Assembly (NCBI GenBank): GCA_902729315.2
Contig: LR746268.1
Span: 7,733,501 to 7,797,500, forward strand
Reading direction: 5' to 3'
Source: Spirodela intermedia
Taxonomy: Eukaryota > Streptophyta > Magnoliopsida > Alismatales > Araceae
DNA: 64,000 nucleotides
The translations under genes were made by a program, and so were the position numbers. Positions 22,301 through 32,704 of this stretch are shown one piece after another. Each line of letters starts with the position of its first letter. The first letter of the stretch is position 1. The notes beneath the pieces were generated by a model. It saw nothing but the letters and a program-made list of their open reading frames with translations, made no database searches and had not been told where the DNA came from.

Positions 22301-23277
22301 CAGACAGACGAAGGAGGTTTGACCCGCTGGTATTGACCATTCTTCGAGTCTACCGTGCTCGATCGGAGCTAACAATGGGGGCCCAGGATCAACTCGTTCA
22401 TACATAGGCCAATGCCCAATAGCCGTGGTTTGGCCCATTAGTCACTGCGGGCCTGGGAGGAATTTCCATCACGTGAAACGGTCGTCTTGGTGCAACCCCA
22501 TTTAATTCCTCTACTTCCTCTGCGCTCTGAGCTCAGAGATCCGCTGTCGGCGACTCGGGCGATGGCGCCAGCGGGAGCTGTCCCAGGTGGGGGCTCTCCC
22601 GCCGCTTTGGTCCAGGGTCGGCCTTTGCCAGATTCCGGTCTCTCCAACTTTGGCGGATATGGTTGAGGGGATTGGGTCGTAAATTCTTCAAGAGTCAGAC
22701 AAATGGAGCCGCGAAGCTGGTGGTGGGGGATGGTGGCGAGGGGATGGAGAGGAAGGCTGTTGCAGTGTCGAAAATAATTACGTGGGGATGGGAAGCGGGA
22801 GCATAATTAAGGTAGGGGGCCTCTGAGCAATGCTTTCCGCCGCCCACCAACTTTGGAGCAGGCCGGCATCTCCTGTGCCAACCCGTTTGTGTGGAAGACG
22901 ATGAGAGTCGAGAGGTGGCGTAAGGGTGGGGGGGGGGTGGGGGGGGGTTGGTTCCGTGGTCTCGATCCCGCTCCGCCGGCGGGGACGAGTGCAAGAAGAA
23001 ATTCTGGCGCCTGTTTGCCGAGTCAGTCCTCTCCTAAGCTCTCCTCTGATCCCCAAATGCCGTCAAACCTGACTCGGAGGAACCCCGTTCAGCTTCGAAC
23101 TCTAGTCCAAAGGTTTTTCAGGAGTCTGTGCCATGAATACATTCTACGCTAGAGTTGCTGGAATGCTCAATAAATCTGGCTGGAGCAGGTCATCCATCCA
23201 TTGACTGCTCCAGAGGTCCCAGTGGTATCATCCAATCATATCTCTTGTTTTCTCGGTTGAGTTAGAGTTCAGGGAGA
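19345..23277. other. Gene-free 3.9 kb, GA-rich microsatellites and G-runs
   Basis: Upstream of the MYB gene there are GA/CT tracts near 19530-19545, 19900-19925, 20065-20120 and 20645-20660. G-rich runs lie at 20697-20708 and 22928-22950, and a short palindromic repeat of CCAGGGCTGCCC type at 22190-22215. Open frames occur on both strands, especially 21870-22440, but their compositions look like GC-rich noncoding DNA and none matches a known protein. The MYB promoter should occupy the first part. Confidence 0.5.
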
Positions 23278-26200
23278 ATGGCGAGAGAAGACAGGAGCCA
23301 GGAAAAGAGTCTCTCGGATGAAGGGTCTCAGGGTGCTCTGCTCGCGGAAGAAATGACGAATTCTCAGAGTGACGGCTTCCATGGGTCAAAAGAAGAGCAC
23401 CGGATTTTTACAGAGGTCTTCTATGGAAAAAGTGTTTGTGGCGTTAATCAGCCGGAGAAAAACAGTCGGTCGAGAACCGTGTTCAGCCGATTTTCGTCGA
23501 CTAACTTGCATGGCGGAGTTCGTCGGAAGAAACTAAAAGAGATAAAGGTAGATGCTCCTGAATCATCTTGCACCAAAGAAAACCATTGTAGTCGCGAAGA
23601 TATTGGTGTTCACTGTCCAAGCTCTCAGAGCTTTTCTCATCCAAGGAGGGAAAAAGGTTCTTGTCTGGTTGAGAAGAATCACGTACCGCGGTCCAGCACA
23701 TTGCCGCATAGATGAAGCAGGTGGGGACAATAAAGGTGGTGGTGATGTGCCACTCAGAAGAAACGCTGGAAATGTTCTCTTTGCACCAGAAGAAGAAAGC
23801 GGGCGTCGCGAAGATATTGGTGTTCACTGTCCAAGCTCTCAGAGCTTTTCTCATCCAAGGAGGGAAAAAGGTTCTTGTCTGGTTGAGAAGAATCACGTAC
23901 CGCGGCCAGCACATTGCCGCATAGATGAAGCAGGTGGGGACAATAAAGGTGGTGGTGATGTGCCACTCAGAAGAAACGCTGGAAATGTTCTCTTTGGAGA
24001 GAAGAAAGCGGGCGTCGAGCCAAGTGCCTGTACAGCCCCTGTCTCTCAGGAAAGCTCTCCGTCCAAGCTTCTTACGCAGGATGGACATAACACCTTTTGC
24101 ATGAGAGATGAATCCAAGATTGTGGATTCAGATGGTGCTGAAAGCCCGAGGGCCTCTGCCAAGGAGCTTCGCAGCCGGCTTCATTTGCATGCACTCAATC
24201 TTCTTCTGGGCTCTGGGTGGAAAATTGAGGCTCGAAGAAGAAGATATGAAAGTAAACTCGATTCAGTCCTTGAACCACCCGGGGAGGGGCCTATTGTTTA
24301 TTCACTCTCCAAAGCTTGGAGGGCATGCGGCGATTTGCTGGCTGCTGGTGGTATTATTCACTTTGCTCAGAAGGAAAATGACAGAGAATGGTTACATACG
24401 GATGGGTTTTGGCGTGATTTAGCTGATGCTTTGTCGTTCATAGAAAATGAAATTGAATGCATGCAACGTTGACTTTCTCTGCTTCATTGTTGGCATCTTC
24501 TTGACACATATTTGACTGTGGCATGCATTGACAGGAAAATTGGTGCCCTCAGAGATGGAAGGGAAGTCAGATTTACCGAAGGCAGATCAGTTGAACTGGA
24601 TCTGAATGAACAGTCGTGTTTGACAAGGAAGAACTGCATCAGTTTTGCAGATCAGCCGGCAAAGTCCTCGGCACTTTCAGTCAGTAGTTGATCATGCCAT
24701 GATCTTTCACCAGCTTGCGCACTGACCAACTCTCGTGCTTCAATATATTCCATCCCGACAATTGTAAAACCTGAATCTGTTGAAACATATCTCAGCCAAA
24801 GACTGAACAGCAAAGGGCACCTGGCCAGGAGTGTAGGAAATGAATCTCATTGTTTTTAGAGGATGAAGCATAATATCACTGAAAATTGTTCAAATCTGAA
24901 AAGCTCCTCATTGTGTAATCCCAGATTAATCAGGAGAAGCTCTTGCTTGTTCAAATCAGGTAAAAGAAATGAAAAATGTCATGAAGAGGCGTTTCCCTAT
25001 TGCAGAGAATACAAGCACTTAATGCATTTAAATCTGAGCTTTTGATGGTCTGATTCTTCTGTTCGTTGGACAAATGGGAGGAGAATGGTCAATCATCTTG
25101 CCTCGGATGCTAAGACAAATGCTGAGAGTCACTCTGCTCACAGAGAGAAGACTAATGTTTCGGAGCAAGAGCTGGAGAAAACTGAAGAAGGTACTTTTCC
25201 AAGGTTAGAGCATGTTGAAGAAGAATCTTCTGATGCTCCTGAGGCTTCATCATTATCTGGATCCGAGCACTCTTTAGCGGCAGAGCCTATAAATAGAAAG
25301 GTAAGTGACAGGTCTAGGAAGATTACAAAGATTAGCGAATTAAAATTGCAACACAAGGATGTGAAAGCTGGCTCATGTTATGAGAAGGATGAGAGGAAAA
25401 ATTGGCACAATTCAGGCGATAAAGTAAGTGATAATTCTGTTTCTTCCCTTTGCCAGGGAATGAGAACATATTGAACGTCGAGTCAGTATCATGGAGCGTG
25501 ATCAAATCAGGAAATCGTCGAGTGCCAAATGGAGCTCCCCTAAAAACTTTAGGACTTAACGAGCCACCATCTGGATGGACAGAGTTTTGTGCGGGAAGGA
25601 AAAAGCAGAAATACCACGAGGCTGTCAATATAAGCAGTGAAGGAGGAGATCTGAATGAATTTGAATCAGTAAGTGTTTCATTAAATTAAATCTGAATCAA
25701 GATCAAGAAGATTTAAAATAATGCCATATAGATAATAACGAGCATCATGGTGAGATTTTTTCTTCCTCAGGGAGTACCTTAGCAAGCTCTTTACAGAGCA
25801 TTAAGACCAAGAAATTTCCCATGAAAGTTGGTAAGCCAAGAATACCGGATGTGTTCTTCTGTCATGATAAGAGAGCTTCCTGAACATTGAAGGGGAGAAC
25901 GATAAAATTTAGGCACCCTTGCTTCCCGATTGGCCGTCTGTAGGTTCTCAAACCAATCAGAGAAGTGCCAAGAGAAGCGATTCTGATGCGGACGAGGAAA
26001 ATGACGGGAAGAAATGGCGTGGAGATGAGATTTATGATGATGACCTTTTGGTTACTGTTATCATTAAGAACAAGGGTCTAAATTCCAAACATAAATCTTC
26101 TTCTAATTCTAAGAAACTTCAAACGAAAGGTAGTTCAATTCTCAGGAGTCAGCTGGGAAACGTGGGACACATTCAATATCAGATGCAAGAACTTTTTTCT

Positions 26201-29100
26201 GGCTGTTAAAGTCTGGTGTTATACCTTTGAATGCTGCTGTAGAATATCGGAGTCCAAAGAATGATGCTGTGCTAAAATTAGGGCGACTTACCAGGGAGGG
26301 AATACTGAGCAAGTGCCGCGGCAAGATATTTTCAGTTTCTACGGTTAAGTTTCATTCTAGCTACGCCTCAAGTCAGTCTTCATTGAATCTTTATCTGGAA
26401 TCTGGTAGGTCCTACATGCTCTATCAACTACGGGCTTGGTCTGAGGCATATAAAGCCAGAAAACTTGGTCTACAGCTGGTAAAAGTCGAGATAAAAATGA
26501 TGACCCGTGAAATCTGTGGTGATGGGGGTGAGCTGATATGTTGTGATGGTTGCTCCTCTACATTCCATCAAGCTGCTTGCAGTCTCAGGTATCTTTTCTG
26601 GTCTTTTCCAAGTTTTCCTGTCCGACTTTCTTTATGTTATTCCTGCTTCTACTTTTCTGCTGAATATGCCAGCATATATCAAGGATTTTTTGGCTAACGC
26701 AGCAGGGGTATCAAGGACCGTCATCCTGGTGGCTGTGGACCCTATGAATTACTTTACCAGTTTGGTTTTAGAACACATAAGCTAATTTCAAGCATCTATT
26801 GCTTTATCTAATAGGTGGGCATGATCTTTAGTTATCGATGTGCGAGGACTTGGCATATATTTAGATGTTCAACATCGAGAGTTGCAAATGTACTGTTTTA
26901 GTTGGAAACTAAATGAGCATATTAATAATTAATAAAAATCTCCATGTGATCTAAAATATATTTTCTCATTCAGGGGAGGAGGTAAAAGAAAGTAAGTACA
27001 GAAAGGTGTAAAAACCAGGCCCCTTGCCCGTTTACCTAGTTGTAAAAGTCAGATCAAAATGTGAAAGATGATGGAAGATGAGAGCCAGAGTATCTTCGTT
27101 GGGTACACTCTACTCTTTTATTAAATTGTAAAAGTTCCAAAAATGCTAAACTCGTTGAAAACATGGTTAGAGGCTCAGACTTAATTCTTGAGTTGCATCT
27201 GGTTCCCTGATTCCTTTGTTGGGTTGACGAGAATCAACGGGACTTTTTACATACCAAAGTTATATTTTGTTTTTATTACAATCTATTAATTAGTTGTAAA
27301 TACTTACTTTGAAACTTGGCTCCAAAGATTGAACTTGATTCTCTTAATTGTGCTTCTCTGTTTCTGTTGCTGAATTAGCGCACGAGTCAGAGAGACTTGC
27401 CTATGTACACCAATGGAAGAGTACTTTTATGGCATGATTGATGCAGAGTGGGTGTATTTCCCCGTTGAGGTATCAAAATCATTGAGATAAAATATACTTT
27501 CCCTTTTGGTCCGCGTCCAATTTGACATCTGGAATGCGCTGGTTGGTATTTTTAAAAAACTTGGTTATTTCTTATAGAAAAATTCGTCAAATCATATGGA
27601 AACATAATTAATATGAGATGAGGGGTTTGGTGATTCAATCAATAAACTGTTAATTTTCGTGATCATTACTTTTTAACCTCCCTGCTAGAAGGGCTTAAAA
27701 ATAACTTCCTCAATGAAATTAATTTCAGATACTGTCCCAATGAAATGTTTTCCTCTCTGCTATAAGTGTGTAAAACATTCACTCAGTGAAATTAGTTCTA
27801 GACGAAGCTGTAGAAATTGGATCTAATAGGGTTGCAGCCGTGAGATCCCTTTGTTATCTTATTACTATGAGCATATGAGAATGTGAAGCGAGGCTCAGGT
27901 GGCGTAAAATCCCTTCCATTATCCATCAAGAAACTGAGGGAAATTGGCAGACCGACTTGGATTTTTGTGACGTTTAAGTGTTGTGGGAAGCGAGGAAATA
28001 GAAGATAAAAAATATAAGCAGAGCTCACAAGAGCTCACAAGGTCATTCTTGTAAGAGGATTTACACCGATGGGGGACAATGGCCGATTAGGTGGAGTGAA
28101 ATGGGGAAGGGGGCAATGTGTCAGCGTTAAGAGCAGCAATCGGAAGTTGGTATCGTGAGAAAAGTACAAGATCAGAAATTCCTTTTTTTTTCTACTGTTA
28201 ATTTTTAAATTTGCGCGGGAGTAACGAGGGATTATATGGATATGCTTGGTCTCGACATGACTGAATGCTTCTTTTGAGGATTGGATGGACATTGTTTAGA
28301 GGAGCTAGGAAACATTGACGCGGAAAGGGACAAAAAGATAGTCAGAACGAAGATGTTGATGTTCGGGTGACATTGGAGGTGTGTTAGTTGACACTACTCA
28401 TGAAACAAATCTACTCTACCTCATGTTTGTTTCATAATCAATTAAATCATTGATAGCTTAAGCATGCAAGATCTTAGGGAAGCCTTTGGCATCTCAGATG
28501 TCAGGATTTCCAGATCTAGAAGTCCATTTCGCAGTACGTTCAATAGTGACTTCAGATCCATGTCGGTGAAAATGTCTACCAATTGCCAACTTGTCACATA
28601 TTTAATCTTGAAGCTGTTGTTAATGCTTCAGATCTGTCGTTGGGCACACATTCTTCAGATTGAAAGAGAGATGATCGGGAAATGAATGTGTGAATGAAAT
28701 AGAGGGAAAGCATAACATTCGAAGAACAAGCGCCATGGTTCAATTTAATTTCATGTTTTATAACTGGTGGACATGTAGATGTGAGCTTTCCGTGGTTGAT
28801 TTCTGTTTCTATATTTTATGTTTATTCATTTCCAGGAGTTATTTTCCTGCTTTATGCGCTAAGCTTTCGTTTAATTGAACAGTTGGATTTTTTTTCTGAC
28901 ATAGTTTTTCCAATTTTATTTATTTTACGTATACTCTTTCTCATTCTGATTTTAGGACCTTTTAAGTTGTTTCCAGGGCTTCTAACTATCACCATGCTCC
29001 TTTCTTTTCCAGCATATTACTGAAGGTAATTGGTATTGGCCCAGTCGCTCGTGTAAGATTTGTGGGGACGCAGTTATTGAAGATATGCCCTTAGGTTTTG
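23278..29100 (+). pseudogene. Decayed IDM1-like PHD-finger/acyltransferase gene
   Basis: The pieces line up with plant IDM1/ROS4-like proteins (two TPL-binding TDBD/Jas regions, PHD finger, then a GNAT acyltransferase), chromatin factors tied to DNA demethylation. The first TDBD-type region is at 24150-24472 (LLGSGWKIEARRRRYESKLD, FSKAW-like SLSKAWRACGDLL). An acidic patch with DDDLLVTVIIKNK is at 26038-26078. The second TDBD-type region lies at 26200-26460 (LLKSGVIPLNAAVEYRSP, GILSKC, IFSVS, LESGRSYMLYQLRAWS). The first half of the PHD finger is at 26512-26588 (ICGDGGELICCDGCSSTFHQ). Its second half is at 29013-29090 (ITEGNWYWPSRSCKICGD), with two expected zinc-ligand Cys changed to Trp and Arg. 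One frame from 24534 has stops at 24689, 24857 and 25043, and frameshifts occur near 23695 and 26150. Splice-like sites remain (for example 25407, 25457, 26588). No intact GNAT domain is visible. I call it a pseudogene with old lesions. Confidence 0.85.
23591..24016 (+). repeat. 214-bp tandem duplication inside the IDM1-like pseudogene
   Basis: Sequence from 23591 (GTCGCGAAGATATTGG) repeats from 23805 almost without change, so the period is 214 bases. The copies differ by one extra T in copy 1 (GCGGTCCAGC against GCGGCCAGC) and by a small change near the 3' end of the unit. The extra T puts copy 1 out of frame, whereas copy 2 at 213 bases would preserve it. The near identity points to a recent duplication or an assembly artefact. 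Confidence 0.9.
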
Positions 29101-29498
29101 CCATCTTGTTAGAGTGATCCCAGTGCGAACAGAAATGTAAACTTTGAATCCATCAGAGGATTTTCTTATTAGTATTATTTTTAATAGTAGCTATCTCCTG
29201 TGCTATTATTGTGTTTAGTGAATGTTTCGTGTTGACATATAAAATTTCGGTTATACACAGTCAAATGACAATGACTTTTAATAAATTGATTGTGATAATT
29301 ATCAATGTCCTCTGTTAGACAATTGCCATCTGAGAAAAAAGTTTCTTTAATGCCACGTGCTCATCGTGCTGTGCAAAAAGCTAAAACCGTCCAGGTGAAT
29401 ATTTTTTACATGAAAAATGTGATCAACCTTCTCTACGATTCGAGGAGCAACTAGAAGCTCTTAGTTAGCTCGGTTATGTTTGTCAACATGTTCATAAC

Positions 29499-29540
29499 AG
29501 ACACATTTGCCATATATTTCATCAGATGGCAAATGTGTCT
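29499..29540. repeat. Perfect 15-bp inverted repeat hairpin
   Basis: AGACACATTTGCCAT at 29499-29513 is the exact reverse complement of 29526-29540, with a 12-base loop. It lies in AT-rich sequence downstream of the PHD-half exon of the pseudogene. No protein-coding context is visible. Confidence 0.8.
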
Positions 29541-32450
29541 CCAAGGATATAAATTGATTGATTTCTTTTATGAGGTGTGGATGAATAGATTCATTTATAA
29601 ATATTAAATTTATTGAGCTCATCAATTGTTTTCGCTTATTTTGGAAATCAATAGCAGCACCTTCAATCTCGAGTACAATTTGATTGAGTTCTTTTTTAAT
29701 GTGTCCATGCTATCATGGTTCTGTTTAATTTTCTTTAAAAGGGAATGGATTTCTTTTATGATGTGTGAATAACTTGCTTTAAAATGGCAGAGGGCGAGTG
29801 GTCGCGGTACCATTGTGGATTTAGTGGGCCGGCATTCTGGGTAGGGAGGAATTCTTCCTGGCCTCAGCGAGTTATTTGGTTCTTTCCTTTGTCCAGCATT
29901 TGAAATGAATGTTGCCCATATGTCTGCTTTTCTAGGATATGACGAGAGCTGAGATGGGGTACCTTGATGCCTTAGAGTGAGATGGTGAACGTGAGAGCTG
30001 CTGCGGGTTTGCATGCTATGGCTGCGAAAAAACTTGGACTGTTAGAATAAGCCAACATTAAATGAGACAACGAAACCGTGAAGTAAATGTATGTGCCTAT
30101 TCCTCTCATAATTGGTTGATTATCGGCTAGATGACTTGATCTTTCCTACATTATATGGAATCGCTGTGCCTCTCTCATGGGTTGTACGACCGATACTCTT
30201 TTTCTATTTAGACGAGCTTCTAATAGTCGGCTTATATGTGAGGGGGCTTGTTAGCTTAATCAAGTATCTGATGACGGAATTAATTCATGTGGTTGAAAAA
30301 TATGAGCATACTCCACCCAAAACCAATTGGGTTTTGATTTTTTTCACATATCCATATCAGTGAACCAGTGCCCTTGGTATGATTTTTAGGGAGAACCTCT
30401 ATCCCCTCCCGTTAAAGTTATAACAAAAATGAAACTATAATATCAACCGATCCTGGGTTGGACCAGACTATAGAAAAGGTTCCTATGATTTTTCTCTTGT
30501 ACTTCAGAGGAAGAGTCAGAGAAGAAGAAAGAAGAGCAGGAGCAAGAAAAGGATCAGTGAAGGTGAAGAGGACCGAGGAAGAAGTGGGAAGGGGATCGCA
30601 GCAGCAGTTACAGTACAAGGAGAACAGAAAATGGAAGAACTGAAAAACAATTGACTTCTGGCTAATCCTCACGACTGCCCACTCTTTGTTGCTCTGACTC
30701 GTCCTTTCCCCAATGGGAGAGGAGTACAGATTGAGTCATTGGGGAATAAAGAGTCGATATTCTTCGGATATAAAATAGCTCAAGTTACACCATTTTAGAT
30801 TAAATAGCTATAAATGTACTCTCAGAATATAAAAAATCACCCTTTTTACTTGTTATTTTTGATACAAGCTAGCTGCCCTCATAATTCATCATGGCAATAT
30901 GACCTAACTTGATCTGGTGGGAATCGAACACATTGAATCTCCAACAGATGGTAAAGGTAATGTGCAGGTGATATCGTGAGAAATAGCTCTAGCAATGAGA
31001 TTGTCAGAAGCGTGGCAGGAAAGTGAAGGGCTAAGAATAAGTTTCTGATATTTTCAGTTTTACAAGTGCAAGTCTGTTAATAGGTTTGATATTGACAATT
31101 GCCTTTACAGATAGACAACTAAGATAAATGGTTACGACATTATCAGTAGCCTAATCCAAGGACTGATAATTTAGGTGATTACCCTATTCAAAGGCTGCTA
31201 GTCGAGGCTATTTTGACCTGTAGAGTTGTAGAGAGTTGTAGAGAAGGGAGATTACCCTATTTGCGCACCTCTGTCATTTGGGCACCGTAAATTTAATGCT
31301 TTTTCCTGGAACTTGTTTATTGAAAAAAAAGCTTGTGCGCCCATTTGGAAATGAAGAAACAAGGTAGGAGTTCTGTTCATATATTTTTTTAATTTTTTAT
31401 TTTCACTTGGTCCGCATAAGTACATTCTTAGATATATGTAAGGTTTAATATCAAGCTATTTTCTGCATGATGCAGAGGATTGAGAAGCTTTTGTCTCCAG
31501 GAGAATGTCCAAATCACGAGGTAAATCTCTGCGAGAATTGGGCTGGCGTTATGACCTCGAAACAGCCGAATTGGAATAGATTCAGTGCCGGAACTGGCTC
31601 AACGCAGGAAAGAATTCCCTAGATTTGCCCAAACCTGCAGGTCCATGAACGAGAAGATGATCAAAAGAAAAATCTACCCGCATTGCCTCGTTCAAAACCT
31701 CCTTTAATTGTTCCAGACTGTGAAGGATAGCTCGAAGGAAGGGAACACTCCAATTTTATTTTATTTTTGTAGGGGGGGCGGGGGACAAACAGGTGGGACC
31801 TCTCCATGGCTGAAAACCCAGCAGTGCCACCTGAAACCTCTTGGAGGCGGCAACATAGGAAAGATGTGGGTAGAGGGCTAGTCGTTTGCTGACCAACTGG
31901 TTTTTTCCAATCTTTCTTCCCATCTTGGTAGAGAGAACCATGGGTTTGTTGCAAATTCTAGGAACTTGATAGCAGTTCTGATCAAGGAGAGGATCACATA
32001 GGCTTGGCTTCTGAATTCATTTCATTTTCTAGGGCCTCACTCTTGAATTGAATGAAGGGTATTTCTCCGATTTTTATTTCCTTTTTAGTGCAGAGAACAT
32101 GGGTCTATTTCAAATTCTTGTAATTTGTAACCACCTTGGGAAAGGAAAAGTATTGCATGGGTCTGGCTTCTAAATCCACTTGCTACCGGTGAAGGGTATT
32201 TTTCCGATCTTTTTTTTTTCGAATTACTTGAATTTTGCTGCTAGAAGATAGAACACCGTGTGAGTTGCTCTTTCTGAGGGGTGAAAAGTAATTTTCCCCC
32301 GAAGTTCGGTGGTAAGTTATGATTTGGATGTTATCTGAGTCTTTTGGCGTAATAAGATTATTTATTTAACAAAAAATCAGAAAAAAATGGTAATCTAAAG
32401 AATGTAGACAGGACGGGCCCAAAGGTCAGCCTGAGTCAAGAGAGATAGGG

Positions 32451-32480
32451 GAGCCGAGCCGAGCCGAGCCGAGCCGAGCC
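32451..32480. repeat. (GAGCC)6 pentanucleotide repeat
   Basis: Six exact GAGCC units lie 225 bases upstream of the PTP1 start codon, in the promoter or 5' leader. It is a short GC-rich microsatellite in an otherwise mixed region. Confidence 0.9.
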
Positions 32481-32704
32481 GCATAGCTTTTCAGGATTCC
32501 CAAAGACCGCTCAGAAAAGATTCTTCTCCCTCCTCTGCGTTTGATTTGCGAACTCGTCTCCCTCCGCCCGTTGCTTTGCTCGCGGAGACTTTGATCATCT
32601 TCTCCATTTCACGGGGGATTGACGGGAGAACGCCGCGCGGGCGGCGATCGGAGGGAGGAGCAACGGGGAACACTGCGGTTCGTGGTGGCCGCCGCAAGAC
32701 GGCG

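Larger units (their letters stand above)
29101..32704. other. AT-rich stretch, pseudogene tail and PTP1 promoter
   Basis: No intact coding sequence is recognisable. A perfect 15-bp inverted repeat lies at 29499-29540. A small exon-like segment at 31474-31518 is bounded by CAG and GTAAAT and reads RIEKLLSPGECPNHE, but I cannot assign it. The final 300 bases are the PTP1 promoter and leader, with a GGGCCCA element near 32416 and a GAGCC pentamer repeat at 32451-32480. Confidence 0.5.

Noticed and set aside
21870-22440. Overlapping open frames of 120-185 codons on both strands
   Set aside because: Open frames on both strands simply reflect GC-rich sequence. There are no domain signatures, credible start contexts or splice partners.
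27405-27470. Segment reading MEEYFYGMIDAEW, faintly like the MEEC.. region preceding the IDM1 acyltransferase domain
   Set aside because: It lies before the second half of the PHD finger, out of order for the family, and the match is too short to claim.
28022-28041. Short direct repeat AGCTCACAAG twice, considered as a repeat-array seed
   Set aside because: There are only two units, with no spacers or further copies. It is not a CRISPR or satellite array.
30112-30363. Hydrophobic 83-codon plus-strand frame
   Set aside because: AT-rich sequence readily gives Leu/Ile/Phe-rich frames. No known family, start context or splice signals support it.
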